Assembly: GCA_022036555.1 (NCBI GenBank)
Contig: CM039137.1
Location: 28,637,535 to 28,701,534 of the forward strand
Reading direction: 5' to 3'
Origin: Microstegium vimineum
Lineage: Eukaryota; Streptophyta; Magnoliopsida; Poales; Poaceae
Length of the DNA stretch: 64,000 nt
Of this stretch, positions 12,100 to 24,749 are shown piece by piece (the first letter of the stretch is position 1; each line of letters opens with the position of its first letter). Made by a program: the position numbers and the translations under genes. The notes under the pieces are model-generated. The model was not told where the DNA came from, searched no databases, and was given only the letters and a program-made list of their open reading frames with translations.

Positions 12100-12530
12100 C
12101 ACTACTAGAGAACAGGTCTTTGATCAATGTCCAAAATGAGCTTTAATCTCGGTAAATTTTGTGTTCGGGACTAATAGTATTTTTAGTCTCGGTTGGTAAT
12201 ATCAATCAGGACTAAAGATAGACCTTTAGTCTCGGTCGGTGTTAAGAACCGGGACTAAAGGCTCTTCGATGTGTTAGTTTAAAAGAAAAATGTCCCACCT
12301 GTTGTTAGATGTGTTGTGTAGATGGGGTGAAAAGCTACACACGAGGCATTGTATGACGTCTTGGGTTCGAAACTTAGGGTGACGTTAAGTTACGAGGATC
12401 TTTAGTCCCGATAATGACAACCGAGACTGAAAGTCCGAACCTTTAGTCTCGATGAATGCTTATACTGATTTATTGTGAGAGAGAACTTTAGTCTCGATGA
12501 ATGCTTATACTGATTTATTATGAGAGAGAA
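12100..12530. repeat. CACTA-type terminal region with 45 bp tandem duplication
   Basis: Starts CACTACTAGAGAACAGG, a CACTA-like end. It is followed by many copies of a subterminal motif of the form CTTTAGTCTCGG in both orientations, as in En/Spm-type elements. A 45 bp unit beginning CTTTAGTCTCGATGAATGC is tandemly duplicated (12441-12485 and 12486-12530) with one mismatch. The opposite end was not found; the assembly gap lies a few hundred bases to the right. Confidence 0.5.
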
Positions 12531-12862
12531 ATAATATTCGTTCGCTAAAAAGTAGTGTCGATGAACAGAGCCTTATTAGCCCATCAATGCGTACTTGAAA
12601 TCCATGTTTAGGACCTATAAATTCTCATCCCATTATTTACTTAGATTTACTGACCATGTATATGGTGAAGTTGTTTTTTTTATTTCGAATCTGATTTTCA
12701 AATTAATTTTGCTTCTATTAATTACTACAAATTATATTTTTATGTCCGTATTAATTACCTTAATGTATATATTGGCACACGAAAATTCCTCTATCATGCA
12801 ATGCAAGCCCTCATCCACCGGTTTTCAATATGCATTATCCAAATTAATTAAAGCCACTCCTC

Positions 12863-12962
12863 NNNNNNNNNNNNNNNNNNNNNNNNNNNNNNNNNNNNNN
12901 NNNNNNNNNNNNNNNNNNNNNNNNNNNNNNNNNNNNNNNNNNNNNNNNNNNNNNNNNNNNNN
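12863..12962. other. Assembly gap (100 N)
   Basis: Exactly 100 undetermined bases, the size conventionally used for a gap of unknown length. Translations across it are meaningless, and the true distance between flanks is unknown. Confidence 0.98.
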
Positions 12963-15413
12963 GGCTTTCGGTTGGAAAAGAGAGGGAGAGAAGGATATCA
13001 TCATCGTCATCATCATCTTTTGGCAAAGCAGTAGCGCTAAGGTTTTGGAAACCTGGAAGAAAAGTGCGGGTTAAAAAGCACGGGCTTGTCCTTTTGGAAA
13101 AGCGCCATGAATCCGCTTTGTTGAAGTTTTCGATTGCATGCCGCAATTCCTTCAGCTCCTTTCCTCGGTGTGTGCTAGCAGGGCTTTGTTGCTATTTTAC
13201 TACCAGTACTCGATTTCTTTGGGGAGAGACATGGAGTGGGGTTGAAGTCTGGTGACACAGTGGAAAGGGGTACTAGCTCTACCTGGACATGATCAGGATA
13301 ACAGTGGCCGTCATTTCCAATTCAAGGCGCCGTACCACATTGAGCCCGACTAGGGGATCTGAGCTCTAGAATCGAATGAAGGGAGGGAGGGATCTGAGCT
13401 GTGAGGAGTGATCATGACGGCGACGGCGATGCTGATGATGCTCTCGGCCCAATCCAATTCCAATTCCAATTCCAGCCCCCGGCCGGCGGCGAGGTGAGGT
13501 GCTGGCGGTGGGCCTCGTTGGCACTTGCGATGCTGCGTCCTGGCGTGGACCAGCGCAGCATCTATTCCCTCACGTCCACGCCTAACTCTCACTGTTCTCA
13601 TCTCACGTTGGATGGATGGTCTTCCTCGTGCTTCTAATAGAGCGTCTATAAGGTTGAGAATTCTATCTATTTTCTTAATTAAGAAAAATCATCTCTCAAT
13701 CCCTCGGGAAAAAAAATGGAAGAGCAATTCATCTCGTGTATCTGGCGCGGAGGAAGCAGCCATACGATGGATGTCGGAGGGATCGGATGATGTGAGCGAG
13801 ATGTGCTCAATGTTGTCAGGATAAAAGATCATGCCGTCATTTAAACACTATTAGATGATTATATTTATAATTAAAGGGATTATGCAATCAACCCTTGATA
13901 TGCAACGGAGTTATGTAGATATTTTTTCAACTGTTTACGCACACCACGTAATGCCACGTCTACAAAATTATCTTCAAAACCACTTTAAAGGTTATTTAGA
14001 CAAGTTTCAATACTTCACAATCACTAATAGTGAAGGGGCTAAAGACATATTTTCTTTTTAAAAATATCTACCTAATATTTTTATTAAAAACATTCTTGAG
14101 TTTCTCACTCTCCATCCATCCATCCTCGCTCCTCTTCCCACTCTCACTTCTATCCTATACTTTTTACTCTTTTCGCTTTGTGTCTGAAGCTAGAATTTTT
14201 TTTTGTGAAGCAGAAGCTAGAAAATTTTGGTTGACACCGCATGACCATATTACTCATGTCGTGGCTTGGTTTTCCGAGCGGGTTCGTATTGCAAAAAGAC
14301 ACACAAATTAGATGTCGCCATTTCAATTGGCAATGATTATATTTATAAAAGCATTCCGTTTTGTGGCAATTATTTTTGCAAAAGGCGAATTAAAAATTGG
14401 GGGAAATCCAACATTTCGCCGCTCAGAATTCAAATGTGCTCCACTACGCCCTAAAGTGGGCTTCCGATGTGATCGCCATAGGCCCAATTCATAGCCCCAC
14501 TCAAGCCCAGTAGCGGAAGCTCGGGAAGGCCCAATCTTTTTCAAAGCGTGTGTAGAGTAAACAAAAAAGGTAGATAGAGAAAACAATCTTAACTCCTCAG
14601 CACTAACCTGACTGGATCCGTAAGTTCAAAAGATGTAAGGCAGAGAACAATTGTAAATTACAGTGTAGAACGGAAATTTGTTATTTGCAAAATATAGCGA
14701 TCAGTTCATTCAGATGTATTCTCTGCAAGTTCAGTTGTTTCTTTCTTTAAGAGAGAAGCCACCCTACTGACATTTTCACCCAAAAAGAGGGGGGGAGGGG
14801 CATTTTACAGCCTGAACAACAATGTGACAGTATAAAATATTAGAAGAATGTAATTGATTTGGCAAAGATACATTAAATTGTTGTGGTTTCTCATTACTGA
14901 TTTCAACTATCAGCAAGAAATGTGGCAACAAATGTTCTTGGTATGCTAAATGGTTAGCTACTGATCAATCAGTTCTGGAAGAACCAAAAATTGAGACTAC
15001 ACTCAACTATCTTTTGGAAGAATTGTGTCACATAATACTATCATAACTCATCACATGTACACTTATCTCTGCACTCCATAAAAGAGCTTCATGATGTAAC
15101 CAAGGTATGATCATGTTGTTGAATGAAAGCACCTGAATGAGGAAAACCTTTTGTAAGAAATCCAGCATGAGAAAGCAATAAAGTGCAGTTTGCTGAATGC
15201 ATGGTCAAACACAGACGATACAGCCTGCTTCATTCTCACTTGCATACTTGATCAAAAATAAGAACTGAGATAACATAAAGTGATTGTTGTATTAGTGAGT
15301 CACCTGAGCAGCACATCCAGGGTTGAAACTGCTGGTACTTGATAATGTCAATAAACTAATACTGTAGTGTATAACAACAATTGGCTACATGTATTGATCT
15401 ACTGTGATTCTGG
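12963..15413. other. Intergenic downstream of CDC6, no gene recognised
   Basis: Contains a short ATC/GTC microsatellite (12998-13016) and a CCAATT hexamer repeat (about 13446-13473). Neither lies in a credible gene. AT-rich DNA follows. The part near 15000-15413 probably includes the CDC6 3' untranslated region. Confidence 0.4.
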
Positions 15414-18400
15414 TTAGCATCTTGGCTGCTCCAGGCATTTTTGAAAGAAACGGTTTCCCTGCAACATGGATTGAACTAATGAATAAACCTAGAAACAAAA
15501 CAATTTTCTGTATTTCCAATAGTAATAGGATTAAGAACCATAGTCCTCACCTTAAATGCAAAAGTGATATCTGAACTGTCAATCTGAAGCGTTACTCTCC
15601 TAAGCTTATCTTCCTTGGATTGCCCTAGCTTCATGAACCCCTACAATGCAAACACCATCAAACACTAAACACTTTGGTTGCCTTTCTTTTCATTCCAGTG
15701 CACTTAAAAATAAAAGAACATATTTGCATACCTGATCGCTCAAAACCATACACATATTAGAAAATTCAAGCATTCCAACTGCTGGAACTTGGGTTGATCT
15801 ACAAATCTCAATGTATGATTTGTTGAGCTGAAAACAGGGCATGTATGGATGAGTTTAGAATTACACAAGGTGAGGTTATCTGATCAAGTGCTTACTTCCA
15901 ACATGGCATGGAATAAGCATTACCTCGCCTAGAGTAGTAGCCTTTTTCTTGCAATGCTGAAAAGTATTTGCCAACGCACACAGCACCATCTGCCAACAAT
16001 TCATATATAACAATTAGACTGGATTAAATGTAGCACAGAATTAATGGAACAAAGAGTAACAAAGCCTGGAGGCTCTACATGTTAAAGTGCATGACATTTT
16101 ACCTGTTGGTGCTGGGGAAGACACAGTATGCTATCTACGACTACTGACTTGAATGCTTTTGACAAAGCTATATCCATATGGTCAAATGTCACCTGTAGAT
16201 ATAAATATTAGAGTCCAATTCAAGACGATCCAGTCGCTAAATTAGTCCATCACAAATCATTTGAAAGAATTTGGATATGATCAGTTAAAAAGTAAAATTC
16301 ATTGTTGGAAGAATGTGTACAGCTTTATCTAGCAGAAGACAAAGAGGTCATTAGCAACACTCAAGCCTAATGATACCTGTAACTCAATTTGCTTTCAATC
16401 AAAATACGCAACCAGATTATCTTATCCTATTGATCAAACAGCTGGCTAATTACAAGTTATGAAAAAAAAACTGACACATCGAATTAGATTGATACACTTG
16501 GGAATTTAGTTTAGTTTTGTACTTTTGTGTGGTATTCCACCTAGAAACTATTAGCATTCCTCCATTTAAACTAGCTAAAACAAGTCAGGTGAGAACCAAA
16601 ACTTACTATTCCTAATTCTTGATCAGGGAATCTTGTAGCCTTGCTTCAAGAACCTCCACAGCACTCCTGGAAATCACAAAATAAGGATGTTGTATTGTAA
16701 TGGCTGACTTTGCTGAAGCATGCAAATGAAAATCTTGATTCTTGAACAACCAACATCAATACAACCTAACATATATAACAAGATTTGTAGTTGTGTTTGC
16801 TTGAGCATCAGAATGATTCACAGTTCCTTCGGTTCCAGAAAAATGCTGTTCGGTACATTTATCAACTCTGACAGTGGAGGCTAATCGCAGAAAATATAGT
16901 TGTTTCACCAAAAACAGGAGTAACGTACCTGCAAACACCTAGAGCTTTTCTCATGTCACCAGAGGCTGCTGCAACTTTCTGATAAAAGAACATTCACCAA
17001 AACATTACAAGGTAAATAAACACAGATGAAATAACGAGTACAATATTATGGTTTTTGTAAATGAAACTATTGAGTCCTTGCAGGATGAATACACTTACTC
17101 TAGCACAAAACTCCAGAGCTAGTGGTTCAAAAACATCATACTCAATACCCTGTACAAGTGTCATAGCAAGAAATATGAACAAGCAGATGAATATGTAGTA
17201 ACTGGAGATGTATGCATAGAAAGCTGAATTGACAACACAATGCAATAGACCAATAGTTACCTTTAGCCTATGCTTAACTATGTCAGATATTTGATCCTTC
17301 GAATATGCTCGAAAAGTCACAACAAGAGGCTTGCCTGTCAATTAGTATAAAAAAGTCAAAGGCATGTCAAGTTATTTGATCGGCAAATTTAGAATTAACA
17401 CTTCAAAGAGTGCTTACAGTTTAAGGATTCAAGCTTTGGAAGAAACCGATCTGCTAAGTCTATGGCATTTGCAATTCCTGAAAAACGGTGCTGTCAGTAA
17501 CAAAAATGGTAGATTGGTTCATTGACATAAATAGCTAATTGTAGGTGTAAGTATTATTCAAAGCTTCACCTATTAGTATGCATCTAGAGAATGGACAGGT
17601 CGTAAGCATGAAAAGATCATGTAGCACAGCACGGTCTCTTGTTATTAAGTAGTCCATCTCATCCACAATGACCATCCTACAACAGCACCATGCAAGTCAG
17701 ACAGCGTGATCAAAACAGCAAGAAAATCCCAATAATTATAGCGCATACAAGCAGTTATTACATCATTCTTCTTGGAGCTGAATCCTTGTTGGAAAACATG
17801 CTCTGAAGTTGCTGAAGTGGCGACAATTTGCTGCTTCCCTTCTTTCGGTTCTGAAATTTTCCTAGTATCTGCATAAATAATTTGATCAGTATAGAGTTTT
17901 TGTCGCTTTGGATAATCATCAATAGATCGAGCCTATAACTGAGTAGCAGTTATTACCTTGCCAAAAATCTCTGACGCGTTTGCTAGGTTTGTACAATTGA
18001 TTGCTAAGGCATCGGGTGTCTCCATTCCCATCTGCATTCACACATGATTAACACAACAAATCCACATAAAAACCATCCAAAAGCAGAAACTGCAGTGGAA
18101 CATGAGGAAATATTGTAGCATACCTCATCTGCCCAACACACCACGCTATCATTTATCTTGTTAATAGACAATGTCTTCCCGGTGCCAGGGCACCCGCAGA
18201 CATAGAGGCTACCAGCCTTCTCCTGCTCGACACACGACTTGCAGAACTCAAGGACGCGCCTGAGCTCGTTGTCCCGGCAAACCAATTCAGACGAAGGCAC
18301 TGTTGCCACGTGCAGCGCCTCCTTGACAGCCCTCATCTGCACGGCATCTGCGTGGCACGGCCAATACTCATCAGGCCCCAAACAAGTCAACAAAGCAAAC

Positions 18401-18815
18401 AAATTGGCCGGCTAGAATGGAAATTGAAGGACTTACCTCGGGGATTCCACTTGGGCTTCTCGGCTGCGACGAGGTCGCCGTAGAGACGCTTCCTGGAGGA
18501 CTTAGGCGACGCGGAGAGCAGCTTCGGCATGCATACCTGTGAAATCGAGCAGTTGGTGTGCATTGCGAAGGGGAAACAGACTAAACTAAGCAACAGCCGA
18601 GCAGATCTGCATCGGAGTCCAGTAAGCAGTGGATCTTACGGTTCCGGTGCCGGCGTGCGGGGATCTGTGAGGGACGTGTGCCGCGACGCGGCGGGCGACT
18701 CGCCGGCGCGGCCTGGCGTCAGCCGGCGCCTGACGCTGCGCGGCGTGCTCGCCGCGGCAGGGGATGGGGTGCCCACGGGGGACGCGCTCGCCGTCGCGCT
18801 GCGGAGAGTCGGCAT
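15414..18815 (-). CDS. CDC6: CDC6 replication-licensing ATPase, ~16 exons, frame lesion
   Basis: AAA+ ATPase that loads MCM helicase onto ORC-bound origins in the nucleus. Exons on the minus strand: 18815-18640, 18536-18437, 18347-18124, 18031-17957, 17868-17762, 17676-17570, 17477-17418, 17334-17261, 17149-17099, 16978-16929, 16666-16607, 16192-16103, 15989-15924, 15827-15732, 15640-15551 and 15458-15414. All have GT-AG borders. Walker A is GCPGTGKT in exon 3 and Walker B is VIVDEMDY in exon 6. The C-terminal winged-helix region ends FFQKCLEQ. The N terminus MPTLRSATAS has Ser/Thr-Pro (CDK-type) sites. Exon 11 is one base short at a C run (16626-16628 on the plus strand): the frame meets a stop, yet exons 12-16 stay conserved in the restored frame. 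Exon 1 also ends in a phase that does not fit exon 2. With one base added at each place the total is 491 codons. Either the gene is decaying or the assembly has base-loss errors. Confidence 0.88.
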
Positions 18816-18990
18816 TGTTGCTCGCGGGGAGGGAAATTGGCGGCTTACTTAGGGGATGGGAGAGAATTTGGGGGAGAAATGTTGGATGTGTGTGGCGGGG
18901 AGAGGGAGACGGGTGGGGAAGAAAAGGGCGGGGGCGGGGGAGGGGCGGGAGCGCGATCGCGCGCAGACCGCGAAAGGGTTTTCGGCTTCG

Positions 18991-18998
18991 CGCGGGAA
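18991..18998 (-). promoter_or_regulatory. Candidate E2F site upstream of CDC6
   Basis: The minus strand reads TTCCCGCG, which fits the E2F consensus TTSSCGSS, about 180 bases upstream of the CDC6 ATG. CDC6 is a well-known E2F target at G1/S, so the location makes sense. The region is very GC-rich, so a chance match is possible. Confidence 0.45.
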
Positions 18999-18999
18999 C

Positions 19000-19552
19000 G
19001 CGAGAGAACGAACGTGCTCTGGCACCGGCGGTCTGGCCTCTGGGACCGGGGTAGGTGGCTCTTCAAAAATTGTATGCGCGCGCGCGTGCATGTCATGTGA
19101 TATGAGCCGGTGTGAATGTGTCGTGTGGTGTCCTTGTACCAGTCCAGTGTGGCAGTGTATGCATCAGCGCCGCGTCCCCGTTGCTGCAATCAGAAACTTG
19201 AAAAGATAAAACCCCAACTTCAAAAATCTAAGTCTAAAAAAACTGGCTTTCAAACCTTTCGAAAAACTACTATTAGGTACAAAAAGAATTACACTCCAAA
19301 AAACATACACGTTGTTAACTTATGTCACCTCATGTCCATGTGTTATGGTTCCAAAGAAACATATACAGGCTAAGATTATCTCTAACAATTCTGACCCAAA
19401 CAGGAGACGCATTAGCTGAAATGCATCATGCTGCGGCAAATGATCACGTACCTATTTTTAATCTATTTCAACAAAGAACACAAAGAAGATGTAGCCATAG
19501 TGCCATACGCGATGCATGCATGTACGACGGGAGGATGTGAACAACACTTTGC
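19000..19552. other. Intergenic upstream of CDC6
   Basis: GC-rich CDC6 promoter sequence grades into AT-rich intergenic DNA. The ORFs are short and unrecognised. Confidence 0.4.
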
Positions 19553-19557
19553 ACAAC

Positions 19558-20796
19558 TGTAAGGACTTGATTAGCCTAGAGGGGGTGAATAGGCCTGTTT
19601 AAAACAAACTTGACCCTTTCTGTCAGCACAGACGCGGCACTACCGGCCTTAGGTCCGGCACTGCTGCTCTCTGGGGCGGCAGTGCTGGTCACCTGGACAG
19701 AACCTTGCACAATTCAAAATATATAACTCAAATGAAAATTGTGCTCGAATAAAACCTTCCTAGAAGTGTAGGGAACCTCGAGCACTTTTGAAAGTGGTAG
19801 CAATACACCCACCGAGTAGATCGGGTCCAAACCCTAGAAATCACCTTGAGAGCAAAGTATATCAAAGTAATAGGGCAAACACAAGGTGGCACAAGATTTG
19901 ACCTGTGGTTCAGCTCTCCACAAAGGCTTGCCTACGTCCACGTTGTTGAGGTGCGACACACAAGGCTCAAGCTCGCCACAAAGGCTAGCTCTTTCCTCGG
20001 TCTCAAGTCAAGAGAATAAACTCTTGAGATGAGGGGATATGTATTAGCAAATGGGTATTACAAACCTCCCTAGGCTACCACACGAAGGAGGCAAGCTCAA
20101 GGGCGACGCCTAGCCGGTTAGGAGCAAAGCTCCAAGAGTAACAAACTCAAACCGCCGGCCACCACGCAAACCAAATGTTTATAGGAGTTGAAGATCCGAG
20201 GGAGAAGCTTCTTCTCAAGCTTGGAGGCTCAATCTCTCAAAGGATGACTGGAAATCAATGGAGGAGAGAGTTGGAGCACCAAAGGAGAATGGAGAGCAAG
20301 AAGGTAGCTTCTCTTTTTGTTTCTGCGAAATGAGAATGAGAGAATGGCAGAACTAGCCGTTGGGGGAAGTGAGGGGATAAGAAATACCCCTTCACTATCC
20401 AACGGGTAGATCAAGTCGTGGCAGTGCCGGCCTGAAGCCCGACACTGCCGGCCTGACAGAGACAACAAAGAATGGATCTTGGAATAGCTGGCTGTTTTGC
20501 CTTCTATGTATGTGGAGGAGTGTGATGTATGAAAAGATATAGCATTTGGTTCACTTGTTGGCATGCGTGTTAAATCCCTCTTAATAGTACGGCATACCTA
20601 ACTCAATTTCGAAATGTAAAATAAATTAAACATCCATTGAGCTTGTTGCCATGCACTTTTGTAATTGGAGGGGTCCGCCAACCTGTACATCAACCTCCTT
20701 TCATTTAATCTGCTTGTCATACTTGAAGAGTCTCATTAGTTCTCTAAATATGTTGTCATGTCACCAAAACCCACTTAAGGCTTGATTACACTTTCA
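19558..20796 (-). mobile_element. Solo LTR, SIRE-like Copia, minus orientation
   Basis: On the plus strand it starts TGTAAGGACTTGATTAGCC and ends CTTGATTACACTTTCA. A perfect 5 bp duplication ACAAC flanks it (19553-19557 and 20797-20801). Read on the minus strand it starts TGAAAGTGTAATC, and near its end it has the phrase TTCACCCCCTCTAGGC. The phrase near the end of the Copia LTR at 43908-46158 (TTCACCCCTAGTCCGCC) is closely similar. No internal region is attached, so LTR-LTR recombination is the natural explanation. It contains GC-rich palindromic phrases such as CAGTGCCGGCCTGA. Confidence 0.8.
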
Positions 20797-20801
20797 ACAA
20801 C

Positions 20802-22662
20802 CCATTTGCTAGAGCACTCAACATATATTTGTGTTGTGCCTTGCCTCCCACTCAAAATATGTCCTTAGTATGCCTATCATGTTGGAGGCTTTTTTCGGCT
20901 AAAGTAACGTGGAGCACACATTTTGGGTTTAGATATCATTATGCTTAAGTTGTTGGAGATAGTATAAGCCATTGATGATAAACTAAACAAATTGCCATGT
21001 GGCCAGCCATTCCCGACACCTTAGCCCATAGTCGTTATCTTCAAACGGAATATTGATCTGTTGTTTTACCTATAGTACTTTAAGATCTGGAAGACTTAGA
21101 AGTGAGAACCGATTTCAACAACCCTCCAAGACGATGAAGATAATGATCAAATCATAGCTAACCATCCACTAGCATAAACTTCCAAAATGAGATCTCCATA
21201 TTTGTTGCATTCCCAATATTCTCATGTGTGAAAACATTATATGAAGATCTAATTTTGATGAACCTCCATGCGGCTCACTTGAGGGAGACGCATGGCAAGA
21301 AAAAATGGCGCCAACACCAATAGGGAGTATTACTCATCCACGCGCATGGATTTGTCAATGCCTTTGTTTTTTACAAATACAAACGCAAATAGATCAGGTT
21401 TTTTGATAAGAAATCGTTGGAGTGCTTTTTTCATCATACAAACAAAATGAGATTGAGAGTACCTACCAAACTATTAGAGATGCTCCAACATACAAAATAT
21501 TTTTTTTACTTATAAAACAAAGAAAATGGAGAGGGGTCAAGGGAGAATATGGAAATTAATTCCATCGTCTTTGTAAAAATGACAAAGAAAACTAACTTCA
21601 CACAAATTTATATCAAACTTTGCACATAAAACATCTTATGTCAATACTTGGCGCACCATATGGCTTTTTACCAACAATAATTTTTATTGTGATTTGTATC
21701 TAAAATTAGTAGAAAAGTTAGTCATTGACTGATACATATAGGTACCATAAGTCCACAACATTAGCGATAGTGTTTTGTGAAGCCTACTAAGTTTTACCAA
21801 AATTTCATTTGCAAATGTGAACAAATAGACTTGATTAAGCACATAAATAATGCTAAGATATCCTAGAATGGCATTTTTAATATGGCAGTTACAAGATCAA
21901 GGGCAAAGAAATCTATGTGTATTGAAGAGGAAGAGTCAAAGAAGAAAAAAAGAAAATTTAAAGACATGCAAAGGTTATAGTCATTTGCAGAAGACATGTA
22001 AGAAACTATTTATGATATGGATGCCCCTCTTACTTCATTGCCTAAGTCCAAGAGCAAGACAAAGAAATAAGGCTACAGAAAGTGTCAACTATTAAAGCAA
22101 CAAATATGTGTCATAATCGAAGTTCCTAGTGCATTCACTGATCAATTTTTTTTGTCTCATACTCATGTTTCACATGTCATAGCTATGAAGTATTAAGTGA
22201 AAATGCAATTATGGTCCTGAACGCTAGCCCTTCGGGGTGACTAAGAGGTAGAAGACACTCCATTTGCAATTAGCAACATCTACTGATAGTCTTGCTAATG
22301 TGAATAAGATGAAGATTTTAGGAACCCTTTACGTGTTTTTGTCAAACCTTGTTGTGAGTTTGTTGATTGGATAGCTAATGACCCATTTATTGTTGTGTCG
22401 GGGCAAATATTCCAATTTTATGTAATGAACATCTTGTTATGGCATCATTTTAATATAAAGCATGTACATTTCAGTTGAACGTGAACTTGTCATGGGCTAG
22501 TAGTGTACGCTTCTATATGCTCTTAATTCTACTCATGATCATGATGTGATTCAAGATCCTGCATGGTTATTGATGGAGAAGTTGCAATTCACATTTAATT
22601 CTATATATAACATTCCATGATATTCAGAGTTTTTTCGTAACACTTGTGACATGGTGTTCCTG
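20802..22662. other. AT-rich intergenic with a possible FAR1/MULE-like relic
   Basis: Mostly undecipherable AT-rich DNA. Around 21890-22080 (plus) a degenerate reading contains lysine-rich sequence followed by TCKGYSHLQKTCK. That resembles the Cys-rich tail of FAR1/MULE-related transposase proteins, but stops interrupt it in every frame. I do not claim a gene. Confidence 0.3.
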
Positions 22663-24229
22663 TTTCACTACAATAAATATGTTGACATCTAACTGTTTCT
22701 AGGGTACATATTCAAAAAAAATTCACACTATACCTATTGTGGTCTGATTTGAACTACAATAACGAGCCTATGTTTTGTGACAAAAATGTGCACCTATCAT
22801 AACTCAACATACGAGCCACAACATGACAAATAAAATTCATCGTAGTGGCTCTATGTGGAAATTTTGGCCCATGAGTTTGCTTTTGTGCCAGTGTAACATG
22901 CTGACATGACAACGCTATCAAGTGGATGTGTAAACCTCAGAAAAATTGCGCGCTAGTGAGAATCAAACCTGCAATCTCACTGTTCCAACGTCTTACATTG
23001 TCAAAACTTTAGAGTTCCCTTGAGATATGGCTCCCAGTTTCATTTTGTTGTTTCTCTCTAGTTTTGTCCAACATTTACATTTCTATTACATACATGTTCT
23101 TTTCACTTATGTTTTACTTGGTTATGTACGTCTGTGACTGCAGTGGTAGTGTGAACCTATCAAGGAAGATGCAAATGTGTGACCTCCAAAAGGCATTGCT
23201 ATCGAGGTAGAGAAAGTCAATATTACTAGTTGAGAAAATCCCGAACCTTCCCTTTGTTGGTGTAGGAGTTTTTTTTTAAAAAAAACTAAATTCACTCACA
23301 CTTAAAAGTTGAACCTAGCATTATAACCACTAGATTAGACTGACTCCAACCACTCATGCAAAAGATGATGCAAACCCCCAAAAAGGTCATGTACAGTGTT
23401 TTAGTCCAAGAAAACCGGCTCCAAGGAAAGAGGCAAATAGAGTAGGCATTTTGCGTACGACGCCGTTCAAGACACTTATTTGCATCGTCTTTTTCCAAGA
23501 CGCAAAGTCTTGAGCGTCGGTAATGGTGGGCCTAGCTCGAGGACGTTGCCCTTGCACGGGAGGAAGATGACGGTGCGGAGCCTCGACGGGGCGGGGCCTT
23601 GCTGCCGGCGCCGAGTCCGCCCACGGTGGCCGAGGCGTAGCGGCCGAACAAGAGCGCCCCGCTCGCCGAGGTCCTGACGCTCCTCTTCTTCCTAAGTGTT
23701 GACAACCACTTCCTTCTTCGTTGAGATCTACCTCGGACAAGATGGGGCACAGTCGGCGTGGCCAGGCTAGGCGGGACTGTGGCGGGGAGCCACTGGCGCA
23801 ACGAGGAGCCACCGGTGCGGCGAGGAGCGACCAGTGGCGACGAGCAGCCGACCGGGGCAGCGAGGAGTGGGCGACGCTTGCCTGGGGGTTGATTTTTTGC
23901 GTCCGCTGTTGGAAAAGGGGAATTATGAGTGCTTGATTTTTTTGCTGTGGGCAACCCATATCATTGAATGCCTCTTCTATTTTCCTTCGGACTCTTGCAA
24001 ATAGTCTTACAAGCTTAAAATACCACTCATATACAGAGCTCTACCATACATGCTCCAGAATAGATGAAGGAAGTTTAGACCAATAATATCGGAGGCAATG
24101 TTGGTGCTCATTTTAAGGGCGGAGCTCTGCTATTTTTTTAATCAAAATGAACTAGGTGCAAGATTCATTGGCTTTGACTTCTATGTATGACGTGACACAA
24201 GAAGACTAAAGCATTTAGAGCCGTGCCAA
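22663..24229. other. Intergenic with unrecognised GC-rich island
   Basis: A CACTACAATAAATATG phrase at 22663 may be a CACTA-type end, but no partner was found. At 23500-23930 a GC-rich island sits in AT-rich surroundings and is open in several frames (for example a 190-residue minus-strand frame, 23959-23387). None of its translations shows a domain I recognise. It could be a captured exon fragment or simply GC-rich repeat DNA. Confidence 0.3.
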
Positions 24230-24234
24230 CCGTG

Positions 24235-24582
24235 TGAAAGGTCCTTGTGTGATTTTGGTAATTGAGTGACAACTTATGTGGACTAATATGTGTTTAAGTG
24301 ATATATACACAGGAGATTAGTTCATAGGTGATTTTGTGATGAAGGAGCTTAATTGCACATGAGACATGACATGGAGTCATGTGACCAAGGTGGAGAAGAT
24401 CAAGATGAGGCTTGGCTTGATGGACCGGTTGCAAGTGTGAAGGGCAAGTGAGTGATGCTTGGCGCCGATGGACCGATGCAACGGTGAAGAGCAAGTGAGG
24501 TCAAGGTCGATGAACCAATACGGTCATGTGATGATATGAAGTGGATCATATCATTTGATGATTAATTGGTGCATGTGTTGCA
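24235..24582 (+). repeat. Truncated 5' LTR of the Copia element
   Basis: Matches the first ~348 bp of the 3' LTR at 43908, then identity stops abruptly at GTGTTGCA. From there the sequence is unrelated to the LTR and encodes a gag-like tail. About 1.9 kb of LTR plus the primer-binding region and most of gag are missing. Confidence 0.9.
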
Positions 24583-24589
24583 AGCTCAT

Positions 24590-24749
24590 TTCAATTGATA
24601 ATGATCATATGCTTAGAAAGGATGGTAGTGGTACCTCTATGGTTGCTATTGCAAAACATCCCGCTATCCATACTAAGGCATTGCCTAGGTATGTTGCACC
24701 TAACTTGAGAGGACCCAAACTAGTTTGGGTACCATCAACAAGTGGATGA
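24590..24749 (+). pseudogene. Copia gag C-terminal remnant
   Basis: A short open stretch ends HPAIHTKALPRYVAPN then GPKLVWVPSTSG and a stop. The ending resembles the segment where SIRE-type gag polyproteins carry a conserved KLVWVPK phrase. It directly follows the truncated LTR, so it has no start of its own and cannot be expressed as a normal gag. Confidence 0.45.

Noticed and set aside
12350..12400. GGGTTCGAAAC phrase resembling a tRNA T-loop
   Set aside because: No acceptor stem or D-arm around it. It lies in CACTA-like repeat DNA.
12595..13074. 159-residue ORF spanning the assembly gap
   Set aside because: One hundred of its bases are N; the reading is meaningless.
13350..13601. Minus-strand ORF with LELELELD run
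   Set aside because: It is a translation of a CCAATT microsatellite.
22663..22860. CACTACAATAAATATG as a CACTA transposon end
   Set aside because: No matching inverted end, subterminal repeats or 3 bp duplication could be found. Mentioned only within the intergenic entry.
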